Positions 1 through 11,114 of a stretch of 64,000 nucleotides of DNA are shown here, one piece after another (within the stretch, counting starts at the first letter, position 1; each line of letters opens with the position of its first letter). This DNA comes from Proteles cristata cristata. Its lineage: Eukaryota > Chordata > Mammalia > Carnivora > Hyaenidae. A program made the translations under genes and the position numbers. The notes under the pieces were generated by a model, which saw only the letters and a program-made list of their open reading frames with translations, was not told the origin of the DNA and did not search any database. Location: assembly GCA_017311185.1 (NCBI GenBank), contig JAESUZ010001723.1, positions 1,488,001 to 1,552,000 of the forward strand. Direction: 5' to 3'.

Positions 1-504
1 TCCTTTATGTCCCAGTATGTGATCTATCTTGGAGAATGTGCCATGTGCACTTGAGAAGAAAGTGAATTCTGTGGGCTTAGGATGTAGAGTCCTAAATATA
101 TCTGTCAAATCCATCTGGTCCAATATGTCATTCAAGTCCATTGTGTTTTAATGATTTTCTGTCTAGTTGATCTATTGATTACTGTAAGTGGAGTATTAAA
201 GTCCCCTACTATTAGCACTTTCTTATCCATAAGAGTGTTTCTGTTTGTGATTGTTTTATATATTTAAGTGTTCCCATATTTGGTGTGTAGACATGTATAA
301 TTGTTAGCTCTTGGTGATGAATAGACCCTGTAATTATTATATAATGCCCTTCTTCATCCCTTGTTACTGTCTTTACTTTAAAGTTCTGTTTGTCTGGTGT
401 AAGTATAGCTACTCCAGCTTTCTTTTGACTTCCAGTAGCATGATAGATTTCTCTATCCCCTTACTTTCAATCTGAAGGTGTCCTATGTCTAAAATGAGTT
501 TCTT

Positions 505-975
505 TCTTTCCCCACCTTAAATAGTTTATTGTCAAGTTGGTTTACATATAACACCTAACGCTCATCCTAACAAGTGCCCTCCCCCATGCTCATCATCCTC
601 GTCCTCTCTCCCCCACCCCCATCAGCCTTCAGTTTGTTCTCAGCATTCAAGACTCTCTCATGGTTTACCTCCCTCCCTCTCCCCAACTATTTTTCCCCTT
701 CTCCTTCTGCTTCGTCTTCTGTTAACTTCCTCCTAATCCACCTATATGTGCAAGCATATGGTATTTGTCCTTCTCTGCCTGACTTATTTCGCTCAGCATA
801 ACACCCTCAAGTTCCATCATGTTGCTACAAATGGCCAGATTTCATTCTTTCTCATTTCCATGTAGTATTCCATTGTATAAATATACTACATATTGATCCA
901 TTCATCACTTGATGGACACTTATGTTCTTTCCATGTTTTGGCTATTGTTGAGAGTGCTGCTATGAACCTTGGGAA
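505..975 (-). mobile_element. L1 3' end, 5'-truncated, antisense, inserted in L1
   Basis: Begins with the reversed tail (TTAAATAGTTTATTGTCAAG), then the typical 3'UTR and the last ORF2 codons read on the minus strand. The host L1 resumes at tgtagacagaaaatagatgg. A short agtttc(t/c) duplication flanks it. Confidence 0.85.
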
Positions 976-1174
976 CAGTTTCCTGTAGACAGAAAATAGA
1001 TGGATTTTGTTTTTTTATCCATTCTGCTACCCTATGTCTTTTGATTGGATCATTTAGTCGATTAACATTCAATGTTATTACTGAAAACTAACGGGTTTAG
1101 AGCCATTACGTTCTTTGTAGGATTCAATCTTGTGGTGGTGTCTCTGGTACACTGTGTTCCTTGAAACATTTCCC

Positions 1175-2056
1175 TCATAGAGTCCCCCTTGGGATTTCTT
1201 GTAGGGCTGGCTTAGTGGTGACAAATTCTTTCCATTTTTGTTTATTTGGAAAGACTTTTATTTCTCCCTCTATTCTGAATGACAAGCTTGCTGGATAGAG
1301 GATTCTTGGCTGCAATTTTTTCCTGTTCATCACATTGAAGATTTCCTGCCATTCCTTCCTGGCCTGCCAACTTTCAGTAGATAGGTCTGTCACCACTCTA
1401 ATAGGTTTCCCTTTGTATGTAGGGCCCTTTTATCCCTGGCTCCTTTCAGAATTCTTTGTCCTTATATTTTGCCAGTTTCACTACGATATGTCATGCAGAA
1501 GATTGATTCAAGTTATGTCTGAGGAGAGTTCCATGTGCCTCTGGGATTTCAATGTCTGTTTCCTTCCCCAAATTGGGGAAGTTCTCTGTTATTAATTGTT
1601 CAAGGACTCCTTCAGCACCTTTCTCTCTTTTTTCCTCTTCTGGAATTCCTATGATACGGATATTGTTCCATTTGATTGTATCACTCAGCTCTCGAACTCT
1701 CATGTTCCTGGATCGGTTTATCTCTCTTTTTCTCAGCTTCCTATTTTTCTATAATTGTCTTCTAATTCACTTATTCATCTCTCTGCCTCTTCAATGCGTG
1801 CATTGGATGCCTCCATTTTTTTATGCACCTCATTTATAGCATTTTTTAATTCATCACAACTATTTTTAAGCTCCATATTCTTTGCAGCAATAGTTTCTCT
1901 GATGTCTTCCATGCCCTTTTCAAGTCCAGTGATTAATCTTACAACTATTGTTCTAAATTCTTGTTCAGTTATGTTGTTTATATATATTTTGAGCAGTTCT
2001 TTAGCTGTCATTTCTCCCTGGAATTTCTTTAGAGGACAGTTATTCCATCTCATCAT
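1175..2056 (-). pseudogene. L1 ORF1p remnant, broken
   Basis: Three separated minus-strand frames cover ORF1: the N-terminal coiled-coil part (1775-2056, ends EARIEEAER), the start of the RNA-binding region (1491-1703, RIIGIPEEE motif) and the C-terminal domain (1175-1396, ARKEWQEIFNVMN and ILYPASLSF). L1 ORF1p is the RNA-binding trimeric chaperone of the retrotransposon. Frameshifts separate the frames, so no full protein can be made. Confidence 0.85.
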
Positions 2057-2085
2057 TTTGGCTAGTGTTCTGTCTCTTGTTATTT

Positions 2086-2291
2086 AATGTTTTATTTATT
2101 TTTGAGAGAGAGAGAGAGAGACAACATGAGCAGGGGAGGGGCAGAGAAAAGGGAGACACAGAATCCAAAGACAGGGTGCAGCCTCTGACCAGTCAGCACA
2201 GAGCCTGATGCAGGGCTCAAACACATGAACCACAAGATCATGACCTGAGACAAAGTTGGACGCTCAACCGACTGAGCCACCCAGAACCCCC
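2086..2291 (-). mobile_element. Can-SINE, full length, antisense
   Basis: Reads as reverse complement: T-rich tail, GA-rich middle, then tRNA-like head ending gagccacccagaacccc. Flanked by a 14-bp duplication gtctcttgttattt at 2072-2085 and 2292-2305. Confidence 0.95.
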
Positions 2292-2611
2292 GTCTCTTGT
2301 TATTTTAAAAGTTTGTTATGCACTCTGTACCTGTGAGTACTGCTGTATTAAAAAAGGCTCTTTGACTGGTCAGGGCCTGTCCGTTCAGGAAGTGTTCTTT
2401 GAATGGTGTCTATTGGTCTCTCTTGTTGAGACTTTAGTTATTTTATTTCCCTACTCGTAGTGGTATTTGGGACTCTCCACCATCTGTACTTTGGCTTGTT
2501 TCTTCAGGTAGCCCTTGCATTTGCTCCTTCAGGTTACTGTACCTACTACTGTACCCTGCACCATGTCCGAGAGACACCTTCAAAGGGCTCTCTGCCCTGG
2601 GCTGTTGGTTG

Positions 2612-2696
2612 GGTTCAGTCAATGGGCAGCACCAACTGCAAGATCATAATCTGAGATGAAGTCTGATGCTTAACCGACTGAGCCACCCAAGCGCCC
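2612..2696 (-). mobile_element. Can-SINE head fragment, antisense
   Basis: Only the tRNA-like head remains (aactgcaagatcataatctg ... gagccacccaagcgcccc). It sits at the junction between two L1 segments. Confidence 0.85.
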
Positions 2697-3110
2697 CTGC
2701 AGCCAGCTTTGGTTTTCTTTTTTCAACATTATGTTGGCTATACAGGGTCTTTTCTGGTTCCATACAAACTTTAGGACTGTTTGTTATTCTGTTAGTGATT
2801 GCTCTGACTGTATAGATTGCTTTGGGTAATATAGACATTTTAACAATATGTCCTTCCAAACCATGAGGATGGAATGCTATTCCATTCTTTGTGTCATCTT
2901 CAATTTCTTTCATACGCTTTCTATAGTTTTCAGCATACAGATCTTTTACCTCTTTGGTTAGATTTATTCCTAGATATCTTAAGGGTTTTGGTGCAATTGT
3001 AAGTGGGACTGATTCCTTGATTTCTCTTTCTTGTGCTTCATTATTAGTCTACAGAACTACAAATGATCTGCACCTTGATTTTATATCTTGTGACTTTGCT
3101 GAATTCATAT
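2697..3110 (-). mobile_element. L1 ORF2 fragment, antisense
   Basis: Minus strand corresponds to the post-RT part of ORF2 (frame ending KEIEDDTKNGIAFHPHGLEG...[12 protein letters not shown]). Diverged and interrupted. Confidence 0.8.
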
Positions 3111-3329
3111 ATCTAACAGTTTACTTGAAATAACCCAAACAGTATTTATTCAAGAAATCTGAATCTTGGTAAGAACAAAGACCTTTTAAAATTCCCTTAT
3201 TCTATCTCCCTCTCTGCAGCCTTGTGTTAGACTTGAAAATCAAAGCCCTATTATCAGTGATGGAAATCAGAAACCTAACAGCTCTGAAAAGGACAAAACA
3301 GGGGAAATCAAAAAAACAAAAAACAAAAT
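3111..3329. other. Unassigned, low-copy or strongly decayed
   Basis: AT-rich sequence between two L1 segments. I recognise no repeat or exon; it could be decayed L1. Confidence 0.4.
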
Positions 3330-4590
3330 AAATGCAGAGGTTTACCATGTTATGAATTGTAAAACTCAGTATTGTTAAGATGTCAATTAATCGTAAATTG
3401 GTATGTAGATTCAATGCAATACCAATCAAAATCCCAGCAAAAATTTTGGTAGCTACTAAGTTATTTCTAAAATTTAGGCAATTGACCACTAGCATAGTCA
3501 AAATAATTTTGAAAAGGTATACAAAATGTACATGACTCACACCTCCTAATTTCAAGGCTTAATATAAACCTACACCTACCTTAATAAAGATAGTATAATA
3601 CTGGGTAAGGAATAGATACACAGATCAATGAAATACATTGGAAAACCCAGAAATAATCAACAGTTGATTTCCAACAAAGGTGCAAAGACTTCAATGAAGA
3701 AATAATAGTTTTTTTCAACAAACTGTGGCAAAACAATTGGACAAAAGTATACCAAAAGGGGAAAAAAAACAATAAAACAAAACCCAAAAAAAACCCTCTA
3801 CCCATACCTTACACTATAAACAAAATTACCTCAAAATGTACCATTTGGTTAAATGTAAAAGTACAAAACTGGTACAAGAACAACAACATTTTTGTGATCT
3901 TAGGTTAGACAAAGGTTTCTTAAGCATACTCTATAAAAGAATTAGTAATGTAATCCTCATAAAAGTTTTAAACTTTTGCTCTTCTAAGAGTTAAAAAAAA
4001 CTCTTAGAAAAAGTTAAAATATTTACGTTATAAACTTGAAAATTATTTCTTAAGATATGACACCAAAACACAAGCAACAGAAGTAAAAACAGATAAACTG
4101 GACTTCATCAAACTTTAAAACTTCTGTTCATGATAAGACAATTTACTGCCAGTAAAAATCTCAGCAAGTTATTTTTGGATATTGACAAACTAATTCCAAA
4201 GTTTATATGGAAAGGTAACAGACCTAGAATAGGTAACATATAACATAATCTAACATATGGAGAGGTAGAAAGATGGAAGACTGACACTACCTGACTTCAA
4301 AACTATTATAAAGCTACAGTAATCAAGACAGCACAGTATTAGAGAAAGAACAAACAGATCAACAGAACAGAAAGCACAGAAGTACACCCACATAAATATA
4401 ATCAACTGATCTTTGACAAAGGAACACAGGTGATACAAAGGAGAAAAAGTTGTCTTTTTAACACAGTGCTAGGAAAACTGGACATCAACATTAAAAAAAT
4501 GAATTTAGACACAGGCCTTATACCCCTCACACAAATTAAATCAAAGTAGATCAAATATCTAAATGTAAAATACAAACCTAAAAAACGCTA

Positions 4591-4831
4591 GAGTGGCACC
4601 CTAGGGGGTTCAGGCATTTGACTGTCAAACTCTTGATTTTGGCTCAGGTCATGATCTCATGGTTGTGGAATGGAGCCTCCTGTTGTGCTCTGTCCTGAAT
4701 GCAGAGCCTCCTTGAGATGTTCGTCTCTCTCTCTCTCTCTCTCTCTGTCCCCCCCTCCTCTCCCCCTCTCCCCCTCTCCCTCCTCCTCCTCTCCTATTCA
4801 CACATACACATACTCTGTCAAAATAAAATTT
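4591..4831 (+). mobile_element. Can-SINE, diverged, sense
   Basis: Degenerate head, then ggctcaggtcatgatctcat, long (TC)n/(CCCCTCT)n run at 4722-4795 and A-rich tail. Near-duplicate flanks aaaaacgctag / aaaaattctag at 4580 and 4832. Confidence 0.85.
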
Positions 4832-5119
4832 AAAAATTCTAGAAGATAACATAAGAGAAAATCTAAATGACCTTGCATATGACAATAACCTTTTGGATTC
4901 TACACCAAATGTGTGATCCATGAAAGAAACAATCAATAAGCTAAACTTCACAAAAATAAAACTATTGCTCTGCAAAAAACCACTGTCAAGAGAATGTGAA
5001 GTCAAGTCATAGACCAGGAGAAAATATTTTTAAAAGACCTATCGGATATAAAATTGTTGCTAAAATATTCAAAGAACTCTTAAAACTAAACAATAAAAAA
5101 AACAATTTAAAAATGGGCA

Positions 5120-5285
5120 GGGGTGCCTGGGTAGCTCAGTCAGTTAAACCAGAGGTTCAGGTCATGATTTCACAGTCTGTGAGATTGAGCCCCATGTCAG
5201 GCTTTGTGCTGACAGCATGGAGCCTGTTTGGGATTCCCTCTCTCCCTCTCTCTGTCTCTGCCTGCCTCTCTCTCTCCTCCCTCTG

Positions 5286-5317
<32 letters not shown>

Positions 5318-5331
5318 AAAAAAAACTTTTT
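5120..5331 (+). mobile_element. Can-SINE, sense
   Basis: Starts ggggtgcctgggtagctcag, contains a (CT)n run near 5290-5318 and an A-rich tail. Flanking duplication ttaaaaatgg at 5108-5117 / 5332-5342. Confidence 0.92.
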
Positions 5332-5849
5332 TTAAAAAATGGTCAAAAGACCTGAACACACCTCACCAAAAAAGATATACAGATGGTAAAAATGCGTATG
5401 AAAAGATGTTTGACATTACATGTGATTTGAGAATTACAAATAATCAGATACCACTACACATACATATTATTAATAGCCAAAATCCAAAATACTGACACTA
5501 CCACAAGCTGATAAGGATGCAGAGCAACAGGAACTCTCATGCATTGCTGGCGGCAATCCAAACTGTACACCCATTTTGCAAAGCAGCTTGACACTTTCTT
5601 AACAAAACTCTTAATAAATATACTCTTACCATATGATTCATCAGTCTGACTCCATGGTATTTACTCAAATGAGCTGAACATTTATGTCCACAAAAAAACC
5701 TGCACCAAATGTTTATAGCAGCTTCATTCATAACTGCCAAAATGTGGAAGCAACCAAGTTATCATTCACTAGGTGAAGGGATAAATGAACTGTGGCACAT
5801 CCAGACACTGGTGGTATATTATTCAGCAATAAAAAGAAACAGGCTCTTA

Positions 5850-7475
5850 TTTGTTGGGAGATTTTATATAACTAATTCAATTTCCTCACTAGTTTTGGGT
5901 CTGTTCAGATTCCCTCTTTCTTCCCACATGAATTTTGGTAGTGAGTGTCTGTTTAGGAATTTGTCCATTTCTTCTATGTTGCCTAGTTTATTGGCACGTA
6001 ATTTTTCATAGTATTCCCTGATAATTGCTTGTATCTCTGAGGGGTTGGTTGTAATAAGTCCATTTTCATTCATGATTTTGTCTATTTGGGTGCTCTTTCT
6101 TTTCTTACTGAGAAACCTGGCTAGAGGTTTGTCAATTTTGTTTATTTTTTCAAAAAGTCAACCCTTGGTTTCATTGATCTGTTCTATTGTTTTTTGGGTT
6201 TCCATATTGTTTATTTCTGCCCTGATTTTTATTCTTTCTCTTCTCCTACTGGGTTTGGGGTGCTTCTGTTGCTCTCCCTCTAGTTCCTTTAGGTGAACTG
6301 TTGGGTTTTGTACTTGCGCTTTTTCTAATTAGGACCTGAATGTGAGACAGGAAACCATCAAACCCCTACAGGAGAAAGCAGGAAATAACCTCCTTGACCT
6401 CAACTGCAGCAATTTCTTGCTTGGCACATCCCTGAAGGCAAGGGAATCAAGAGCACGAAAATGAGCTATTGGGACCCCATCAAGATCAAAACCTGTATGG
6501 CAAAGGAAACAATCCATAAAACTAACAGGCAACAGTCAGAATGGGAAAAGATAGTAGCAAATGGCATATCAGATAAAGAGCTAGTATCCAAAATCTATAA
6601 GGAACTCACCAAACTACACACCCAAATAACAAACAATCCAGCGAAGAAATGGGCAGAAGACATGAACAGACACTTCTCCAAAGAGGACATCCACAATAGA
6701 CACATGAAACGATGGTCAGCATCCCTCCTCATCAGGGAAATACAAATCAAAACCACACTGAGATACCACCTCACACTTGTCAGAGTGGCTAAAAGGAACA
6801 AACCAGGAGACTCTAGATGCTGGCGAGAATGTGTAGAAACAGGCACCCTCCTACACTGTTGGTGGGAATGTAAGCTGGCACAACTCCTCTGGAAAACAGT
6901 GTGGAGGTCCTCAAAAAATTAACATTAGAACTCCCCTATGACCCAGCAGTAGCACTGCAAGGAATTTACCCAAGAGATACAGGAGTGCTGATGCATAGGG
7001 GCACATGCACCCCAATGTTCATAGCAGCACTCTCAACAATAGCCAAAACATGGAAAGAGCCTAAGTGTCCATCCACTGACGAAGGGATCAAGAAAATGTG
7101 GTTTATCTATACAGTGGAATACTACATGGCAATGAGAAAGAATGAAATCTGGCCATGTGTAGCAACATGGATGGAACTTGAGGGTGTTATGCTGAGCGAA
7201 ATAAGTCAGGCAGAGAAGGATAGATACCTTATGTTTACACATATAGGTAGATTAGGAGGAACTTAATGGAGGTCCATGGGGGAGAAGAAGGGGAAAATAG
7301 TTGGGGAGAGGGAGGGAGGCAAACCATGAGAGACTCTTGAACCCATGAGAACAAACTAAGGGTTGATGGGGGTGTAGGAGTAGGGAAGGGGGTTGATGGG
7401 CATGGAGAAGGGCACTTGTTGGGATGAGCACTGGGTGATATATGGAAACCAACTTGACAATAAACTATTTCAGAA
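5850..7475 (+). mobile_element. L1 with 5' inversion (twin priming)
   Basis: 5850-6328 is ORF2 (linker and early RT region) in minus orientation; at 6329 the sequence flips to plus orientation and runs through the ORF2 C-terminus (frames at 6461-6922 and 6901-7266, ending GRLGGT), the G-rich 3'UTR and an AATAAA/A-rich tail near 7460. One segment reversed at the 5' side of a 3'-intact L1 is the standard product of twin priming. The ORF2 end contains [17 protein letters not shown] residues of the Cys-rich C-terminus. Confidence 0.85.
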
Positions 7476-8218
7476 AAAAAAGAAATCAATTAACCAGGAA
7501 AAAAAGAATCTGTGATATTCATCTGTATTGTTGTATGTAGTAACAATACATCATTTTCCATTCTGTACCACATTCATTATAAGGAATATACCACAATTTA
7601 TTTACCCATTCTACTGTTGAGGAACATGTGGTCTTCTTCCTACTTTGCAGCAATTATGAATAAAGCTATTACTAACATCTTAGTTAGGATTTATACCTAC
7701 GCTGTTGGATTTATACCTCAGAAGAGATTTGCTAGATCATCAGTATGTGTCCATTTAATTTTAATAAATAGTGTCAAATACCTTTCCAAACTCGTTATCC
7801 CTTTTCCTCTCCCACCAGCAGTGTGTGAAAGTTAACAGTTGTTTTATACCAGTACTTGGTATTGCCACTGTTTTGAATTTTAGTCATTCCAATGACTGTA
7901 CTCTTGTATCGCAGTGTGGTTTTAATTTGTATTTACCTGCTGACTGAAATTAAACACCTTTCCATTTGTTTATGAGCCACTGGCATATCTGTTTTGTGAG
8001 TAGCCTAGCCTAGACAAGCCTTCTGCTCATTTTTCTATTGGAATGTCTTAATTTTGATTTGTAGTAGTTCTTTATATACTCAAATACAAGTCTTTTGTCA
8101 AACATCTCTTACTCTCTGACCTGCCTTTTTCCTCTCCTTAGAGATGTCTTCTGAACAACAGATCTTCATTTAAATAAAGTACATCTTACCAATCTTTTCC
8201 TTTAGGGTTAGTGCTTGT

Positions 8219-8477
8219 ATGGCAGAAAAGGACAGATACCATATGTTTGCACATTAGTTGTATCTGGAGGAACTTAATGGGGGACCATAGGGGAGGAAAA
8301 GGGGAAAATAGTTAGGGAGAGGGAGGGAGGTAAACCATGAGAGCCTCTGAATGCTGAGAACAAACTGAGGACTAATGGGGGTGGGGGAGAGGGGAAGGGG
8401 GGGTGATGGACATGAAAGAGGGCACTTGTGGGGATGAGCACTGGGTGTTATATGTAAATCAACTTGACAATAAACTA

Positions 8478-8516
<39 letters not shown>

Positions 8517-8530
8517 ACAAATAAATATCT
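8219..8530 (+). mobile_element. L1 3'UTR fragment with (AAAT)n tail
   Basis: Severely 5'-truncated sense L1 (from ggcagaaaaggacagatacc) with the G-rich 3'UTR, tgacaataaactat and a tail expanded into about 13 AAAT units (8477-8527). Confidence 0.88.
8477..8527 (+). repeat. (AAAT)n microsatellite in an L1 tail
   Basis: Nearly perfect tetranucleotide run ending the L1 tail; likely length-polymorphic. Confidence 0.9.
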
Positions 8531-9673
8531 ACCCCAAGACCAAGAAGAGTATTTTCCTATACTGTCTTCAAGGTACATTACAGTTTTACATTTCATATTT
8601 AGGTCTACCTTCCATCTGGAATTGCACATGGGGCAAATACTATGAGGTAGAGATCCAGAATCATTACTTTCCATATTGACATAATACCATTTATTGAATA
8701 GGCTATCATTTTTTATTCCAGGTGGCCCAGTATCACCTTTAGTAAAGGACACCATTTCCTCACTGTGCTGCAATTATCACCTTTTTCATATATCACTTGA
8801 CAATATACATGATAGTCTTATCTCTGGACCCTCTATTCTGTTTCATTATTTTGTCTTTACCTCAAAACCACAATGTCTTCATTTATAATAAACCTTGACA
8901 CCTGGTAGTTTAAATTTTCCAGTTTACTGCCTTCTTCATGATTATCTTAGCGATTTGTAACCTTTTGCATTTTCATATAAATGTTAGAATCAGCTTTTCA
9001 ATTTCCATGCACGGAAGGAAGGGAGGGATGGAGGGAGGGAGATGGATTTTTCTTGGGACTGCATTAAACCAAGATCAATTTGGAAAGAACAGACATCTTT
9101 ATGATAGTCTGTCTTTCAATCTATAAACATGATAAATCTTTCCATTTATTTACATTTGCTTTAATTCCTATAAACAATTTTTTATAGTCTTTAATGTAAA
9201 TGTCTTTCATTTTTTATTAGATTTACTTTTAAGCATTTACTGTTTGTGATACTATATAAATAGCAATGTTTCTTTAATTCATTTTCTAGCTCTCAGTTGC
9301 AAATACATAGAAAATAATATATATTTAAAATATTGATATTGTAGCCATCATATTTTTAAGTTCCCTTATTTATTCCTATAGTTTTTTTTATATAATCTAC
9401 TGAATACACAATTGTATCATATACAAATGATAGTTTCAATTTTACCTTTCCACTCTTTATGTATTTTATTTTTCTTACCTTATTACCACACTAACTAGTA
9501 CTGGCAGTACAATGTCAAAAGACATGATGATAGTAAGTCTCCTTGTCTTATTTTTAAATCTCAGTGGGAAATCTTTCAATATTTTACAACTTTTTTGTTT
9601 CCCTCTTTGTTTCCCTATTTGCTATAGGATTTTTAGTAGACATATTTTACCAGATTAAGAAAATTCCCTTCTA

Positions 9674-9897
9674 GGGGTACTTGGGTGGCTCAGTCAATTT
9701 AGCATCTGACTTTGGCTCAGATTATAATCTCACAGTTCATCGTTCAAATCCCATGTCAGGCTCTATGCTGACAGCTCAGAGCCTGGAGCCTGCTTTAGAT
9801 TCTGTCTCTGTGTCTCTCTGCCTCTCCTCTGCTCACTTGCTCATGCCCACTCTCTCTCTCTCTCACAAAAATAATAAACATCAAAAAATTTATTTTA
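9674..9897 (+). mobile_element. Can-SINE, sense
   Basis: Head ggggtacttgggtggctcag to A-rich tail, flanked by aagaaaattcc(c/t)ttcta at 9657-9673 and 9898-9914. Lies in the intron downstream of the DOCK3 exon, in inverted orientation to the SINE at 10913. Confidence 0.94.
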
Positions 9898-9975
9898 AAG
9901 AAAATTCCTTTCTATTATTTTGCTAAGAGTTTTTATCACAAGGGGTACTGATTTATATTTCTATTAAATGAGTGC

Positions 9976-10788
9976 TGCACTATAGCTCCCTTTCCAGAAA
10001 CATATACTCTCAAATCTACATGATTCCTGGGTTACACTTACATCCATATCCATCTTAAAGCAGGCAACTGAATCAGAACTCCATTTTCATGTGCACTGTC
10101 TCCATGGCCACATAGGAATATTTCCATTCTGTTATATAATTTGAGATGGCTTCTAGACCTGCTGAACTACCAGCATAGGCTGCCTAGATTCTTATCCATG
10201 GTAACAATTTTGTTTCTGTCAATACTCTGATCTTGTGTGATTTCTCCCTAACTTTATTTTTACCATAGATCTTGTTCATATGAGTACATGATTTTGAAAA
10301 ATGTTACATTTTCAATAATGCATAAATGTAATAGCAGAAATACCCATATATGTCACAAAAGAAGCTAACAGTCAAGCCAAACTTCATCCGAGCATATTTA
10401 CTGCCTTGTTTTAATTATAAGCGATCATCATGTCCAGCCAATCAAACAGAAACATACAAATGAAATAATTACAATTCAATTCTATTCAAATGCAGATAAG
10501 CATGGGTGGAAAATTATCTATTTGATTGTAAAATCAAAATTAATCATTTGACATAGTATGTAAAAATTACATTCGGAGAGGTAACAGTTATTTAATTGTT
10601 GCTATTAGAGCCAAAATAGCTCATACCTTTGTGATAAATATGGGTCAGGAAGAATTTTATAACAATGTATCATAATGAGGTTAATTATGATTTCAAAATG
10701 ATTGCTTATAATCTATTACCACAAAATAAATATATATAATGCTACCCAAAAGTATCACTATTTGTGTGCTGTATACATCCATACTTAC
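9976..10788. other. Low-copy intronic sequence next to the DOCK3 exon
   Basis: AT-rich, no recognised repeat and no further exon. This is one of the few unmasked stretches on the downstream side of the exon. Confidence 0.6.
10773..10788 (-). promoter_or_regulatory. DOCK3: 5' splice donor of the DOCK3 exon
   Basis: On the minus strand the exon ends GAAG and the intron begins gtaagtatgg, pairing with U1 snRNA at all of AG|GTAAGT. A strong, conventional U2-type donor. Confidence 0.88.
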
Positions 10789-10872
10789 CTTCACATTTTT
10801 CAAAAATCTGGACTGTTTCTCCTATTTCTAAGACCAACCCTTGAGGGACAGATCCTCGAAAGCTGCATATCA
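10789..10872 (-). CDS. DOCK3: DOCK3 internal coding exon (exon 2 by usual numbering), part of SH3 domain
   Basis: Seen: on the minus strand an acceptor (polypyrimidine run ending ttttctag) is followed by 84 nt of open frame and a perfect donor (AAG|gtaagtat). The exon is phase 1 at both ends (starts TG|ATA, ends GAA|G), so skipping it would keep frame. It encodes 27 whole codons beginning ICSFRGSVPQGLVLEIGE and ending EKCE, plus two split codons (Val, Gly). Known: this matches DOCK3 residues about 13-41, inside the N-terminal SH3 domain; the paralogue DOCK4 differs at several positions (for example IASFRGTVPYG). DOCK3 is a neuronal DOCK-B family Rac exchange factor that works with ELMO, which the SH3 region helps bind, in axon growth. 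Odd: the codon before EKCE is TTT (Phe), where I recall Leu in human DOCK3. No other DOCK3 exon was found in the window. A processed pseudogene is excluded by the intact splice sites. Confidence 0.9.
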
Positions 10873-10905
10873 CTAGAAAACAAAGGTAAACAAATTAATT
10901 AGCAT
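10873..10905 (-). promoter_or_regulatory. DOCK3: 3' splice acceptor, pyrimidine tract and likely branch point of the DOCK3 exon
   Basis: Minus strand reads tgctaattaatttg, then tttacctttgttttctag just before the exon. The ctaat motif (complement of 10898-10902) fits the yUnAy branch-point consensus and puts the branch A 27 nt from the exon, a normal distance. A SINE tail begins only about 10 nt further upstream. Confidence 0.75.
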
Positions 10906-10912
10906 TTTTAAA

Positions 10913-11114
10913 AAATTTTTAATGTTTATTTTTGAGAGAAAGAGAGAGAATGCATGTGAGCAAGGGAGGAGCAAAAAGAGGGAAACAGAAGATCTGAAGC
11001 AGGCTCCACACTGACAGCAGAGAGCCCAATATGGGGCTCAATGTGGGGCTGAAAGTCACAAACCTCAAGATCATGACCTGAGCTAAAGTGTGAGTCACCC
11101 AGGCACCCCATCTG
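10913..11114 (-). mobile_element. Can-SINE abutting the DOCK3 exon acceptor region
   Basis: Reverse-complement SINE (T-rich tail at left, head ending cccaggcacccca at 11110). Flanking duplication tta(g/t)catttttaaa at 10899-10912 and 11115-11128. In gene orientation it is sense; its A-rich tail ends about 40 nt before the exon and the duplication overlaps the predicted branch-point motif. Confidence 0.92.

Larger units (their letters stand above)
1..2611 (-). mobile_element. L1 5' half, antisense (ORF2 start, ORF1, 5'UTR), nested insertions
   Basis: Minus-strand L1 cut by the left edge. 1-504 and about 976-1110 are the start of ORF2 (endonuclease region), 1175-2060 is ORF1, and 2306-2611 matches the 5'UTR part of the full-length copy at 29041-29280. 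It is interrupted by another L1 3' end (505-975) and a SINE (2086-2291). Confidence 0.85.
3330..5849 (+). mobile_element. Old L1 ORF2 C-terminal half, sense, with two SINEs
   Basis: Plus-strand match to the ORF2 C-terminal region (attcaatgcaataccaatca; aaactggacttcatcaaa; gcagcttcattcataactgc), AT-rich and full of stops, so an older copy than its neighbours; 3330-4140 and 4141-5849 may be two separate copies. SINEs at 4591-4831 and 5120-5331 interrupt it. It stops abruptly at 5849 where the inverted L1 begins. Confidence 0.8.
7510..9975 (-). mobile_element. Ancient L1 (L1M type) 3' half, antisense
   Basis: AT-rich minus-strand L1: 7510-8218 reads as the 3' part (reversed cattcattataaggaatata; ccaatgactgtactcttgta) and 8531-9673, 9898-9975 as ORF2. 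Many stops. It is interrupted by an L1 3' end (8219-8530) and a SINE (9674-9897). Family call is from pattern only. Confidence 0.65.
1..10788 (-). other. DOCK3: DOCK3 intron downstream of the exon (start of intron 2)
   Basis: Inferred from the donor at 10788 and gene orientation. The intron runs off the left edge. It is almost entirely L1 and SINE sequence up to 9975; 9976-10788 is low-copy. The exon coding for the next SH3 residues was not found here. Confidence 0.8.
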
